In this document: piece after piece, positions 42,870 to 52,099 of the stretch
How the letters are laid out: every line of letters begins with the position of its first letter
How positions within the stretch are numbered: the stretch's first letter is position 1
From: an uncultured Bacteroidota bacterium
Lineage (GTDB): Bacteria; Bacteroidota; Bacteroidia; Bacteroidales; WCHB1-69
Direction: 5' to 3'
DNA length: 64,000 bases
Assembly (NCBI GenBank): GCA_902786595.1
Contig: CADADB010000002.1
Coordinates: 62,419-126,418 of the forward strand
Translations under genes and position numbers: made by a program
Notes under the pieces: generated by a model
Told to the model about the DNA's origin: nothing
What the model saw: the letters and a program-made list of their open reading frames with translations, nothing else
The model's database searches: none

Positions 42870-43664
42870 ATGACGGAATTGGCTGCTATTTTCGATTTTA
42901 TCGATTTCCGCATCGTTGATGTCCTCGACATCCTGATTGTGGCGGTCCTGCTTTTCGAACTTTACAAGCTGACGAAAGGCACTGCCGCCGTGAAGATTTT
43001 TTGGATGCTCGCACTCATCTACGTTATCTGGAAAGTGGTTGCCTTTTTCCATTTTACCATGCTTTCCGACCTGATGGGCGAACTCGTCAGTGTGGGTGTG
43101 CTCGCCGTCATTATCCTGTTCCAACCGGAAATCCGCAAGTTCCTGCTCTATATCGGCGACGGTCGGCTGATGCGCTTTTTCAGCGATCGTTTTGTCAAGC
43201 AGAGTAAAAAAACGAATTATGCGGAAGAGATCGAGGCGGTGAAAGAGGCCTGCCGGCACATGTCAACCACCAAAACGGGCGCTCTGATCATTTTTGCCCG
43301 CCAGACTCCGTTGGATGAGTTCCTGAATACCGGAGAACTGATCGATGCCAAACCGTCGGCAGAGCTTTTGGAGAACATCTTCTTCAAAAACAGCCCGCTG
43401 CATGATGGAGCTGTCATTATCAAGAACCATCGGATTACAGCCGCCCGCTGCATTTTGCCGGTTTCCAAGAACCGTGACCTGCCACAGGAGGTGGGCTTGC
43501 GCCACCGTTCGGCTCTGGGTGCCACCGAATTCACCGATGCCATCGCGGTGGTTGTTTCCGAACAGACTGGGAACATCTCCGTCTGTTATAACGGAGAGAT
43601 GACCCGAGACCTCACCTCTTCCACACTTCGCCAAATGTTGGAGGAAATTTTGACAAAAGATTAG
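42870..43664 (+). CDS. cdaA: Diadenylate cyclase CdaA (c-di-AMP synthase)
   Basis: 264 residues. Three N-terminal membrane helices (about 15-35, 42-60 and 68-85) anchor a DAC domain with both active-site motifs, DGA at 179-181 (NSPLHDGAVII) and RHR at 211-213 (GLRHRSALGATE). It makes cyclic di-AMP from two ATP. In Bacteroidota the gene is usually followed by a YbbR-like regulator; none is seen here. Shares its transcript with ptb and ends at a strong hairpin. Confidence 0.95.
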   Translation: MTELAAIFDFIDFRIVDVLDILIVAVLLFELYKLTKGTAAVKIFWMLALIYVIWKVVAFFHFTMLSDLMGELVSVGVLAVIILFQPEIRKFLLYIGDGRLMRFFSDRFVKQSKKTNYAEEIEAVKEACRHMSTTKTGALIIFARQTPLDEFLNTGELIDAKPSAELLENIFFKNSPLHDGAVIIKNHRITAARCILPVSKNRDLPQEVGLRHRSALGATEFTDAIAVVVSEQTGNISVCYNGEMTRDLTSSTLRQMLEEILTKD

Positions 43665-43687
43665 TGTTTTCCCAAAATATTATCATC

Positions 43688-43721
43688 AAAGGAGGGTTTT
43701 CGTGTGAAAATCCTCCTTTTT
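43688..43721. terminator. Terminator after cdaA, bidirectional
   Basis: AAAGGAGG.TTTTC and GAAAA.CCTCCTTTTT around GTGT; U-run on the plus strand. The convergent gene ends inside it. Confidence 0.85.
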
Positions 43722-44613
43722 ATATGCCTATGCCCAAAAGCAATCCGCCGAACAGAAGTCCCAACACCATGGTTATTAGCTTCATGAGGAGGAAGTTCCG
43801 TTTAGATTGGGCCAGCAAAGGAATGCCTGCATGACCGTTCTGCGCGATAGAGTTGGCGATAAGGATGGAGAAAGGGATGCTTCCCTGCAAAAACAGCATC
43901 ACGAAGATCAAATGCGGGCCCGAGACGGGCAGGAAGCCGATGCCCACCGCAATCAGGAGCAACACCCATTTTGTCCAAGTGTTGTTTTCCATAATCGCTT
44001 GCAAGTCAAAATACTGGTTAAGAATTCCCAACACCAGAAGAGTGCCGAAGGCGTATAGGAACAGTTTGAGCGCATGTTGTTTGATGATATGTTCCCAGAC
44101 ATGTTCCCGTAAATAATGTGTGATACGTTCTTTCCAGTGTCGGTTATGGGAATTGACATGGTGGTGTTGGTGCTCTTCATGGAGGACGAAATCGTGTGTC
44201 TCTGAAGTGATTAACTCTCCGGTGGGAATTTTTTGCAGGAGCATTCCGGTTACGAATCCGATAACGAACAGGATGCCAGTCAGCAGGAGGGCGTTTTTAG
44301 GGCTTTGGGCAGCCATGAACAGCGCCTCATCGCCGAAAGTGGCCACCATACCGCCAATCAGCGCCCCGAACGAGAGCAAACGATGGGTGAAAAGCGACAC
44401 CACCACGAAGCCGCCGGCACAACCGGGAATGGCTCCGAGAAGACATGCCAACGCGACCTCTGCCACGGGCTTTCCATGAATGTTTTTGAAAATGCGTCCG
44501 GAAGAAGAGATGTTGATGGACTCCACCACCGCCATCAGCAACAACACCAACAGCGTGATGGACACCGATTCCCTTAGTGCTTCCCACAATATTCCCCACA
44601 AATTCTCCATCAC
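43720..44613 (-). CDS. Putative heavy-metal/manganese exporter (PF11449-like)
   Basis: 297 residues. Some eight to ten membrane helices (ITLLVLLLMAVVESINISSS, VALACLLGAIPGCAGGFVVV, LLLIAVGIGFLPVSGPHLIF). A His-rich loop HEEHQHHHVNSHNRH (about 145-159) between helix clusters could bind metal. The pattern GCAGGF ... NGHAGIPLL is seen in the putative 10-TM metal exporter family. It stands alone, 39 bases downstream of the hydrogenase gene on the same strand, so it may be cotranscribed. Confidence 0.72.
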   Translation of the reverse strand: MMENLWGILWEALRESVSITLLVLLLMAVVESINISSSGRIFKNIHGKPVAEVALACLLGAIPGCAGGFVVVSLFTHRLLSFGALIGGMVATFGDEALFMAAQSPKNALLLTGILFVIGFVTGMLLQKIPTGELITSETHDFVLHEEHQHHHVNSHNRHWKERITHYLREHVWEHIIKQHALKLFLYAFGTLLVLGILNQYFDLQAIMENNTWTKWVLLLIAVGIGFLPVSGPHLIFVMLFLQGSIPFSILIANSIAQNGHAGIPLLAQSKRNFLLMKLITMVLGLLFGGLLLGIGI

Positions 44614-44652
44614 ACCGCTTCAATAACCCATAACCAATAACCCATCACCATT

Positions 44653-46029
44653 CTAAAGATTCAGATTCTTCGCAATGGTAGGATCCGTTTTTTTCGCACC
44701 CCACACTTTGGCGGATATATCGTGTGCCTCTTTGGGTGTGAGGAGGTCGTAGTGCTCCATGGCGCGCTGCACGAAGATACATTGCTGGATTTGGGCTTTA
44801 TCCGTGACAACGGCTTCGGCAAGGGCTTTGCAAGAAGGATAGCCGCAAAGGTGGCAATCCACTTGCGGCAGGTTCTGGTTGATTTCGAAGGCCCGTTTCA
44901 TCTTCTGCATGGCCGCTGCCACATTGTCGTCGATTTTGTCCATGGAGCGTGGCTCCACCTCACTGACATGCCGTTTATCGGCCAGATAGTCGAAATAATT
45001 GAGCAGGTCGTTGTCTTCGCTATCTACTTCGTCAGAGCACTTTTGCATCCGTTTGCGTTGCCGTTCAATCATAAGGAAACGGTTCTCAGCCGTGAGGATG
45101 CCGCCGCAACAGCTGCCATCGCAAGCACGAAGTTCCAGGAAATCAATATCTTGGATATCTTCGTCTTCCACTTTTTCCAGAAATTCAGACACATTGTGGA
45201 TATCGTCAATGGCCAGATTCCGTCCTGTGCGCAGCATCTTGGTTTCCCCGCCAGTGAGCGGGTAGGTGATACTGGCTTTTGACAGGCGGTGAAAGCGTGC
45301 CGACTCGTCACACATCTGGTATTCACCCGTCTTAATCACACGCAACACCTTGCTGTATAAATAGTTCATGTTAATCACACCTGACACGGGTGATTTTTCC
45401 TCACCCACAGGGCTCTTGATGGCGGCGATTTTCGCGGCACACGGCGACACGTAGAAAATGCCGATATCCTCTTCTTTGATCCCTCTTTCCGTCAAGCTTT
45501 TCTTGATGTATTCGGCGGTCATGTCAAAAGGTGCCTTCACGAGGTAGATGTTATCGACCAAAACGGGGAATTTCACCTGGATAAGGCGCACAATGGCTGG
45601 ACAGAATGACGAGATAACCGGTTTCTCGTAAGGAACATTCCCGCTTTCGAGGTCTCTGCGGATATATTCCTTAATGAAATCAACGCTTTTCTCCACTTCA
45701 TAGATATCTTTGAAGCCGAGATGGAGCAATGCCGAAAGAATGGTGCGCTCACGTATTTTCTCCTCAAATTGGGCCAGAAAGATGGACGGCACCAGCAACA
45801 CGGGGTATTTATAGTCGTAAACCGTCTGGAAGTCGTCTTGCTCAATGTAAATGGCGTTCATCGGGCATGCCACATAGCATCGACCGCAATCGACACAGCG
45901 GTTCGGGTCAAGCACCGGATGTCCGTCTTCTACGTGTATTGCGCTCGTAGGGCACACGCCCGTGCAGTGGGAACAACCAATACAGAGGTCATATTTGAAT
46001 TTTAATGCGTGGTGGAAATCTTCGGCCAT
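44653..46029 (-). CDS. Sensory-type [FeFe] hydrogenase (group C-like)
   Basis: 458 residues. Two [4Fe-4S] ferredoxin motifs (Cys16/19/22/26 and Cys45/48/51/55) precede a degenerate H-cluster domain: SSFCPAIVRLI (Cys143; classic TSCxPxW changed), SPCAAK (Cys197) and RACDGSCCGG (Cys303, Cys307/308). A C-terminal CHLCGYPSC ... C motif (Cys392, 395, 400, 417) adds a cluster. The altered loops and the kinase neighbours fit hydrogen-sensing HydS-like proteins better than catalytic hydrogenase. HydG at 19.1 kb could mature it. Confidence 0.88.
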   Translation of the reverse strand: MAEDFHHALKFKYDLCIGCSHCTGVCPTSAIHVEDGHPVLDPNRCVDCGRCYVACPMNAIYIEQDDFQTVYDYKYPVLLVPSIFLAQFEEKIRERTILSALLHLGFKDIYEVEKSVDFIKEYIRRDLESGNVPYEKPVISSFCPAIVRLIQVKFPVLVDNIYLVKAPFDMTAEYIKKSLTERGIKEEDIGIFYVSPCAAKIAAIKSPVGEEKSPVSGVINMNYLYSKVLRVIKTGEYQMCDESARFHRLSKASITYPLTGGETKMLRTGRNLAIDDIHNVSEFLEKVEDEDIQDIDFLELRACDGSCCGGILTAENRFLMIERQRKRMQKCSDEVDSEDNDLLNYFDYLADKRHVSEVEPRSMDKIDDNVAAAMQKMKRAFEINQNLPQVDCHLCGYPSCKALAEAVVTDKAQIQQCIFVQRAMEHYDLLTPKEAHDISAKVWGAKKTDPTIAKNLNL

Positions 46030-46198
46030 GATTTTAACATTTAAGGTATTAGTTCCATTAAGACTTGATACGTATGATTGGATAGATGGGACTTAGGACT
46101 TGAGACTTGAGACTTTTTTTGGGGTTATCGTAAATCATTGCAAGAATCATAAAAACAGATCTTTTTTCATTTTCTTAAATATCATTCAATTATTCTTC

Positions 46199-46247
46199 AC
46201 TTCACATTCCTCATTCCTCAGTCCCCAGTCCTCAGTCTTCCGTCCTA
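46199..46247. repeat. CAGTCC-word repeat containing the anti-sigma kinase stop
   Basis: CAGTCCCCAGTCCTCAGTC words; on the minus strand the stop TAG (46245-46247) opens the run. Further ACTTGAGACTTGAG words at 46090-46113 lie before the hydrogenase start in a 215-base gap. Confidence 0.65.
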
Positions 46248-46658
46248 CTGAAAGTAATTTACGAACTCAATTCTAGTTCCTTTGCCGACCTCGGAGGTGA
46301 TGTTCAGGGAGTCGGAGTTGTTTTTGATGTTGGGGAGGCCCATGCCGGCGCCGAAGCCCATTTCTCTAACCTTTTGAGAAGCAGTGGAATATCCTTTTTG
46401 CATAGCTCGGTCGATGTCGGGTATGCCAGGACCTTCGTCATCAAGTACAATCTTGATGTGGTCTTCCTCCAAATCCACAGTGATGTCCCCGCGGTAGGCA
46501 TGCGCCACAATGTTGACCTCTGCCTCATAGAGGGCAACCACCGTTTTCTTGACAATTTCAGGACTTACCCCGATTTTCTTAAGCATCCGTTTCACTTGGC
46601 TGGATGTGGATCCCGCATTGGTGAAATCTCCGCCTTCTACATGGTAAACGAAATTCAT
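46245..46658 (-). CDS. Anti-sigma-factor-like ATP-binding kinase (RsbW/SpoIIAB type)
   Basis: 137 residues. A HATPase_c fold: VALYEAEVNIVAHAY is the N box (Asn49), VLDDEGPGIPDIDRAM the G1 box, and GFGAGMGLPNIKNNSD the G2 box. Proteins of this kind, paired with [FeFe] sensory hydrogenases and DRTGG proteins, occur in several anaerobes. The usual partners (anti-sigma antagonist, PP2C phosphatase) are not in the window. Second gene of a three-gene unit. Confidence 0.87.
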   Translation of the reverse strand: MNFVYHVEGGDFTNAGSTSSQVKRMLKKIGVSPEIVKKTVVALYEAEVNIVAHAYRGDITVDLEEDHIKIVLDDEGPGIPDIDRAMQKGYSTASQKVREMGFGAGMGLPNIKNNSDSLNITSEVGKGTRIEFVNYFQ

Positions 46659-46684
46659 AATGTAAGATTTGGTTAATAATCAGG

Positions 46685-47032
46685 TTAATAAACGGCTGGC
46701 AGACCAGCGTTGTATAAAATACCGGCGGTCTTGTACATGGAGTATTCTGTGCGGATAATCACCATGTCGTTATCCTCTGCCAGTTCTTTCATCTCCTCCG
46801 TCACCTCCTTGCCACGCACAATCAACAAGTAATTGATGTCTGACATTTCGCATGTCCGGATGGATTGCAAATTGCTTAATCCCGTGAGCAGCAGCAAATT
46901 GTTGACATCTTTCAAGGTCAGCACATCGCTCATCAAATCAGAAGCGAACACGCATTCGATTGTATGATTCAAATAATCATCCCCACAGATAACTTCGCCT
47001 TGCACCAGCGTTTTAATTTCTTCGAGTGTCAT
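46685..47032 (-). CDS. DRTGG domain protein
   Basis: 115 residues. MTLEEIKTLVQGEVICGDDY, then LNHTIECVFASDLMSDVL and TGLSNLQSIRTCEMSDINYL, follows the DRTGG domain, though the DRTGG motif itself is changed. This stand-alone domain is often next to the HATPase and hydrogenase genes. It may bind a small ligand. First gene of the three-gene sensory unit. Confidence 0.8.
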   Translation of the reverse strand: MTLEEIKTLVQGEVICGDDYLNHTIECVFASDLMSDVLTLKDVNNLLLLTGLSNLQSIRTCEMSDINYLLIVRGKEVTEEMKELAEDNDMVIIRTEYSMYKTAGILYNAGLPAVY

Positions 47033-47072
47033 TTCTAAACTGTTTTCTATAAATGTTTTGAAAAATAATCTG

Positions 47073-47080
47073 CAAAGATA
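47073..47080 (-). promoter_or_regulatory. -7 box of the DRTGG-kinase-hydrogenase unit
   Basis: CAAAGATA on the plus strand (TATCTTTG on the minus strand), 41 bases before the DRTGG start. Confidence 0.6.
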
Positions 47081-47126
47081 CTTTTTTTTTAAATGGCACG
47101 TTAACCTTTTGTTTTGTGTTTTTGTG

Positions 47127-47134
47127 TACTTTTG
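47127..47134 (+). promoter_or_regulatory. -7 box of the 47204 gene
   Basis: TACTTTTG, with TTTG words 15 bases upstream; 70 bases before the start. Confidence 0.5.
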
Positions 47135-47153
47135 CCGTCCGTTTGGCTATAGC

Positions 47154-47203
47154 TTTAAACCACAAACCGTAAACCGTAAATCGTAAACCGTAAACCGTAA
47201 ATT
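47154..47203. repeat. (AAACCGT)n heptamer array in a 5' leader
   Basis: About six copies of AAACCGT or near matches between promoter and start codon of the next gene. It is the 5' counterpart of the stop-codon repeats. Confidence 0.75.
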
Positions 47204-47716
47204 ATGAACATATTAGGAATTTGTATCTTAGCAGGAATAGTGGTGATGGTGGCAGGTGCTGCCTATATTACCAAGATGGTGATGGAGGCGAAAGCGAAAA
47301 TCGCAGCTCTGGAGAATAGCAAGGCCAACCGTGCAGTGTTGTTGCCGTTGCGGTTGCAGGCATACGAGCGCATGGCCCTTTTCCTTGAACGTATTGACCC
47401 GAACCAACTGGTGATGCGCATCCACACCGCTGGACTGACGGTCTCGCAAGAACAGAACCTTCTGTTGACAGCCATCCGCAGCGAGTTCGAGCATAACCTT
47501 TCGCAACAGATTTATATTTCCGACCCGGTCTGGGAGAAGGTCTGTGACGCCAAGGCAGACATTGAAGCCATCATCAACACCGTGGCCGCCGATTATGATA
47601 AAGATGCCGAAAGCCGTGAATTTGCGGAGACAGTCTTGGCCGTGACCTCCCAAAAACCTGTGGTGGAATTGGCCATTCAGATATTGAAAACCGATATGCA
47701 AAAATGGGCGTATTAG
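47204..47716 (+). CDS. Hypothetical membrane-anchored protein
   Basis: 170 residues. A single N-terminal membrane helix (MNILGICILAGIVVMVAGAA) is followed by an alpha-helical soluble domain (RLQAYERMALFLERIDPNQL, VWEKVCDAKADIEAIINTVA). I recognise it only as a conserved-looking Bacteroidota protein, without a function. The AAACCGT array lies in its leader, and the stop TAG opens a TAGCT-word repeat. Confidence 0.72.
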   Translation: MNILGICILAGIVVMVAGAAYITKMVMEAKAKIAALENSKANRAVLLPLRLQAYERMALFLERIDPNQLVMRIHTAGLTVSQEQNLLLTAIRSEFEHNLSQQIYISDPVWEKVCDAKADIEAIINTVAADYDKDAESREFAETVLAVTSQKPVVELAIQILKTDMQKWAY

Positions 47717-47796
47717 CTATTAGCTGTTGGGTATTAGCTATTGGCCTTTGGCTTTAACCGTTAGCTAAAAGCCAATAGCCAAAAGCTAAAAGCCAC
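47714..47796. repeat. TAGCTATT-word repeat containing the 47204 gene's stop
   Basis: TAGCTATTAGCTGTTGGG and inverse words AGCCAATAGCC at 47770-47796. Runs up to the pruA promoter. Confidence 0.75.
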
Positions 47797-47829
47797 TTTG
47801 CCGGATTGAACGTTTTTTTTGTATTTTTG
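47797..47829 (+). promoter_or_regulatory. Promoter of pruA
   Basis: TTTG (47797-47800), 21 bases, TATTTTTG (47822-47829). Confidence 0.7.
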
Positions 47830-47877
47830 CACCGAAATTTTATTCCCTAACATAAAATTAAGAACAAAGAATTAATT

Positions 47878-49503
47878 ATGAACAACGCCAATTATGTTTT
47901 CAGAGAACCGAAGAATGAACCGGTTTACTCTTATGCACCCGGCACACCGGAAAGAGCATTATTGCAAAAAGAATTAGAAAGACAATATAATCAAGAGATT
48001 GAGATTCCGCTGATTATCGGTGGAAAAGAGGTCAGAACTGGTGACATGGGTCAGGTGGTGATGCCTACCGAACACAGTCACGTGCTGGCGAAATACCACA
48101 AAGTGGGCAAGAAAGAGGTTCAGATGGCTATTGATGCAGCCATGGCCGCAAAGAAAGACTGGGAAGAGACCCCGTGGATTCAACGCGCTTCCATCATGAT
48201 GAAGGCCGCCGAACTCCTCGCCACCAAATATCGTTACATCTTGAATGCCGCTTGTATGCTGGGACAAGGCAAGAGCCCCATGCAGGCCGAAATCGACTGC
48301 CCCTGCGAGGCCATCGACTTCCTGCGTTTCAACACCTATTTTGCTTCCCAACTCTACGGTCAACAACCCATTTCCGATCACGCCACCCTCAACCGCAACG
48401 AATACCGCGGCATGGAGGGTTTCGTGTATGCCATCACCCCGTTCAACTTCACCTCTATTGCGTTGAACCTCAACGTGGCACCTGCCCTCATGGGTAACGT
48501 CACCATTTGGAAACCGTCCACCACGGCTATCCTTTCTAACTATTATCTGATGCTGCTCCTCCAAGAGGCCGGCCTTCCTGACGGTGTTATCAACTTCCTT
48601 CCGGGCAGCGGCTCCGTCATTAGCGACGTGGCTTTCAAGTCACCGCATCTCGCTGGTATCCACTTCACGGGCAGCACCGGCACCTTCAAGAGTTTCTGGA
48701 AACTCATCGGTGAGAACATCGACATCTACAATACTTACCCGAAGATTGTGGGTGAGACTGGTGGCAAGGATTTCATCTTTGCGCACAAGACCGCTCCCGC
48801 ACGCGAACTGGCTGTGGCCATCCTTCGTGGCGCTTTCGAGTACCAAGGCCAGAAGTGCTCCGCTGCTTCCCGCGCCTACGTGCCCAAATCCATCTGGAAT
48901 GAGACCTTGCAACATATCAAAGATATGATGAAGACCGTGAAGATGGGCGATGTCCGCGACTTCTCCAACTTCATCAACGCTGTTATCGACGAGAAATCCT
49001 TCGACAACATTGCCGGTTACATCGACCGTGCGAAATCCTCCAAGGATGCTGAAATCGTGCTCGGCGGCAACTACGACAAGTCTGTCGGTTATTTCGTGGA
49101 GCCCACTATCATCCTGGCCAAGACCACGGATTACGAGTCTATCCGCGAAGAAATCTTCGGACCGGTCATCACAGTGTATGTCTATGAGGATGAAAAATAC
49201 GAAGAGATGTTGCACATCTGTGACGAAACTTCTCCGTATGCCCTCACTGGTTCCATCATCGCCCGCGACCGTTACGCCATCATGCAGGCCGAGAACATCC
49301 TGCGTCATTGCGCCGGCAACTTCTATATCAACGACAAGCCGACAGGCGCAGTGGTGGGTTGTCAACCTTTCGGCGGCGCTCGCGCATCCGGCACCAACGA
49401 CAAGGCAGGCAGTATGCTCAACCTCGTCCGCTGGATCAGCGCCCGCTGCATCAAGGAAACCTACGTTCCCGCCACGGACTACGGCTATCCTTTCCTTGGA
49501 TAA
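47878..49503 (+). CDS. pruA: L-glutamate gamma-semialdehyde dehydrogenase (PruA)
   Basis: 541 residues, the stand-alone P5C dehydrogenase size. Catalytic Cys327 (GQKCSAASRAY) and Glu293 (GETGGKD) are present, with the NAD-binding FTGSTGTFKSFWK. It makes glutamate from P5C in proline and arginine breakdown. A proline dehydrogenase is not in the window. Own promoter and terminator. Confidence 0.95.
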   Translation: MNNANYVFREPKNEPVYSYAPGTPERALLQKELERQYNQEIEIPLIIGGKEVRTGDMGQVVMPTEHSHVLAKYHKVGKKEVQMAIDAAMAAKKDWEETPWIQRASIMMKAAELLATKYRYILNAACMLGQGKSPMQAEIDCPCEAIDFLRFNTYFASQLYGQQPISDHATLNRNEYRGMEGFVYAITPFNFTSIALNLNVAPALMGNVTIWKPSTTAILSNYYLMLLLQEAGLPDGVINFLPGSGSVISDVAFKSPHLAGIHFTGSTGTFKSFWKLIGENIDIYNTYPKIVGETGGKDFIFAHKTAPARELAVAILRGAFEYQGQKCSAASRAYVPKSIWNETLQHIKDMMKTVKMGDVRDFSNFINAVIDEKSFDNIAGYIDRAKSSKDAEIVLGGNYDKSVGYFVEPTIILAKTTDYESIREEIFGPVITVYVYEDEKYEEMLHICDETSPYALTGSIIARDRYAIMQAENILRHCAGNFYINDKPTGAVVGCQPFGGARASGTNDKAGSMLNLVRWISARCIKETYVPATDYGYPFLG

Positions 49504-49528
49504 TCCTTTGGAACAACATGAACATATT

Positions 49529-49561
49529 AAAAGGCGACTCGCAAGAGCCGCCTTTTTTTTT
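49529..49561 (+). terminator. Terminator of pruA
   Basis: AAAAGGCGaCTC, GCAA loop, GAGcCGCC, then nine or more T. Confidence 0.9.
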
Positions 49562-49570
49562 TCTGTCTTA

Positions 49571-49616
49571 ATAGCTAACAGCCAATAGCCAATAGCTAAC
49601 AGCCAATAGCCAACTA
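49571..49616. repeat. AGCCAATAGC-word repeat containing the atpG stop
   Basis: AATAGCTAACAGCCAATAGC words. On the minus strand the atpG stop TAG (49614-49616) opens TAGTTGGCTATTGGCTG. Confidence 0.78.
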
Positions 49617-50495
49617 TCCGTTCAATGCGTTGGCGCCGCTCACAATCTCAATCAACTCGTTGGTGATGGACGACTGACGGGCGTTGTTGTACTTCAGACG
49701 CAAGTCGCGCAGAATCTCGGTGGCGTTGTCCGTGGCCTTGGTCATGGAAATCATTCGCGCACCGTGTTCAGAAGCAATTGAATCGGACAATGTTTTGTAT
49801 AACTGTGTCCGTAAAATCTTGGGAATCAATTCCAAGAGCAATTGGTCAGCAGACGGCTCAATGATGTAGTCGCTGTTCACCTTTTTCGCCTCTTCGTCAT
49901 GTTCCATCGGTTCCACCGGCAGATATTGCTCCACTGTAACCTTCTGCGTAGCCGCATTCAGGAATTGGTTATAGACGATATCTACTTTGTCAATCTCGTG
50001 ATTAACAAAACGTTGCATTAGGTCATCGGCAACAGCGGAAATCTCGGTAAAATCTGGATTGTCCAGAAGTTTTTCATTGTAGAATGATACAGGATAGAGT
50101 TTGCTAAGTTGCTCTTTGCCCTTTTTGCCGAAACAAATCAGCTGTAAGTTGCCGTTGCGGTGCTGTTCTGCGTATTTTTCCGCAATCAGGTGGTTGACGG
50201 TCTTCACGATGTTTGAATTGAAGGCGCCGCAAAGTCCTTTGTTGGAGGTGATGACCACGATGACCACCTTTTCGGGATCACGCGATTCGAAGAGCGGCAG
50301 TTGCTCGGTGCCAGTGTTTGAACCAGCCAGATTATTCAGTATTTCGCTCAATTTCTGGGAGTAGGGGCGAAGATGCTGGATGGCGGTCTGCGCGCGGCGG
50401 AGCTTAGCCGCAGAAACCAGCTTCATGGAGCTGGTAATCTTCTGCGTGGATTCGATCGAGCTGATTCGCGTGCGTATCTCTTTCAGGTTGCCCAT
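49614..50495 (-). CDS. atpG: F0F1 ATP synthase subunit gamma
   Basis: 293 residues. N-terminal MGNLKEIRTRISSIESTQKI, then TSSMKLVSAAKLRRAQ, and C-terminal EHGARMISMTKATDNATEIL, then NNARQSSITNELIEIVSGA, form the coiled-coil shaft that turns inside the alpha-beta head. Three bases after atpA. The stop TAG is part of a TAGCT-word repeat. Confidence 0.96.
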   Translation of the reverse strand: MGNLKEIRTRISSIESTQKITSSMKLVSAAKLRRAQTAIQHLRPYSQKLSEILNNLAGSNTGTEQLPLFESRDPEKVVIVVITSNKGLCGAFNSNIVKTVNHLIAEKYAEQHRNGNLQLICFGKKGKEQLSKLYPVSFYNEKLLDNPDFTEISAVADDLMQRFVNHEIDKVDIVYNQFLNAATQKVTVEQYLPVEPMEHDEEAKKVNSDYIIEPSADQLLLELIPKILRTQLYKTLSDSIASEHGARMISMTKATDNATEILRDLRLKYNNARQSSITNELIEIVSGANALNG

Positions 50496-50497
50496 AG

Positions 50498-52087
50498 CTA
50501 TTCGTATTTTTTCGCCACTTCATTGCAGGCATCCGTCAATTTCTGCATGATTTCATCATTGATGGTGCCTTTGGAGAGGGTATCCAACACATCTTGATGT
50601 TCGGAATGCATGAATGAGATGAATTCCGTCTCAAAATTGCGGATGTTTGTCACGGGGACTTTCTGCAGCAGTCCGCGGGAACCGCAGAAGATGATGGCAA
50701 TCTGCTCTTCCACCTTGTACGGCGTATATTGCGGCTGTTTCAGGATTTCCACATTGCGCACGCCCTTGTCAAGGATGAACTGCGTGGCGGCATCCACGTC
50801 GGAGCCGAACTTCGCGAAAGATTCCATTTCGCGGTATTGCGCCTGGTCGAGTTTCAGCGTGCCGGCCACCTTCTTCATGGACTTGATTTGGGCGTTACCA
50901 CCGACGCGTGACACGGAGATACCCACGTTGATAGCAGGGCGGATACCTGCGTTGAAAAGGGAGGTTTCCAAGAAGATCTGTCCGTCAGTGATGGAAATCA
51001 CGTTGGTCGGGATATATGCGGACACGTCGCCGGCCTGGGTCTCGATGATGGGCAATGCCGTCAGGGAGCCGCCGCCCTTCACCATGGGTTTCAGGGTGTC
51101 TGGCAGGTCGTTCATCTTTGCGGCAATCTCATCCGATTCGATAATCTTTGCGGCGCGTTCCAGCAGTCTGGAGTGGAGGTAGAAGACATCGCCAGGGTAG
51201 GCCTCACGTCCAGGCGGGCGGCGGAGCAGCAGCGACACTTCACGATAAGCCACAGCTTGCTTTGACAAGTCATCGTAGATGATGAGGGCGCTGCGCCCGG
51301 TGTCGCGGAAATACTCGCCGATGGCGGCACCCGCGAACGGAGCGTAAAACTGCATGGCAGCGGCATCCGATGCGGTGGCGGTCACCACGATGGTGTAGGG
51401 CATGGCACCGCGTTCCGTAAGAGTCTTCACCAATGCGGCCACAGACGAGCCCTTCTGTCCCACAGCAACATAGATGCAGTAAACGGGATTGCCTTGTTCG
51501 TAGAATGACTTCTGGTTGATGATGGTGTCGATGGCGATGGCCGTTTTGCCGGTCTGACGGTCGCCGATGATGAGCTCGCGCTGTCCGCGACCGATAGGAA
51601 TCATGGCGTCGATGGCCTTGATACCAGTCTGCAGCGGCTCTTTCACGGGTTGGCGGTAGATGACGCCGGGGGCCTTGCGCTCGATGGGCATCTCAAAGAG
51701 ATCTCCTTCGATAGCACCCTTGCCGTCGATAGGTTCGCCCAATGTGTTGATGACACGGCCTAACAACCCTTCACCGACTTTGATGGAGGCGATGCGTCCG
51801 GTGCGTTTGCAAATGTCGCCCTCATTGAGCGATTTGGAGTCGCCGAGCAGCACAACACCCACATTGTCTTCCTCAAGGTTGAGGGCGATACCGGTGATTT
51901 CGTCGCCGTTTTTGGTGTTGAATGTCACTAATTCGCCGGAACGGGCGTTCTGCAGGCCATAGACACGGGCGATGCCGTCACCGACCAGCAGCACGGTACC
52001 CACTTCCTCCATTTCGGACTTCTGGTTGAAGTTCTGTAGTTGCTGACGCAGTATGGTTGTAACTTCTGATGGTTTGATTTCTGCCAT
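50498..52087 (-). CDS. atpA: F0F1 ATP synthase subunit alpha
   Basis: 529 residues. Nucleotide site P-loop GDRQTGKT at 175-182; [16 protein letters not shown] and the signature [20 protein letters not shown] are present. It is the non-catalytic subunit of the head. It sits between atpH and atpG. The beta and epsilon genes are missing from this cluster. Confidence 0.97.
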   Translation of the reverse strand: MAEIKPSEVTTILRQQLQNFNQKSEMEEVGTVLLVGDGIARVYGLQNARSGELVTFNTKNGDEITGIALNLEEDNVGVVLLGDSKSLNEGDICKRTGRIASIKVGEGLLGRVINTLGEPIDGKGAIEGDLFEMPIERKAPGVIYRQPVKEPLQTGIKAIDAMIPIGRGQRELIIGDRQTGKTAIAIDTIINQKSFYEQGNPVYCIYVAVGQKGSSVAALVKTLTERGAMPYTIVVTATASDAAAMQFYAPFAGAAIGEYFRDTGRSALIIYDDLSKQAVAYREVSLLLRRPPGREAYPGDVFYLHSRLLERAAKIIESDEIAAKMNDLPDTLKPMVKGGGSLTALPIIETQAGDVSAYIPTNVISITDGQIFLETSLFNAGIRPAINVGISVSRVGGNAQIKSMKKVAGTLKLDQAQYREMESFAKFGSDVDAATQFILDKGVRNVEILKQPQYTPYKVEEQIAIIFCGSRGLLQKVPVTNIRNFETEFISFMHSEHQDVLDTLSKGTINDEIMQKLTDACNEVAKKYE

Positions 52088-52099
52088 TTATATGCTTTT

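Noticed and set aside
44653-46029. Catalytic, electron-bifurcating [FeFe] hydrogenase
   Set aside because: The first H-cluster loop lacks the TSCxPxW pattern and no NuoE/NuoF-type partners are adjacent.
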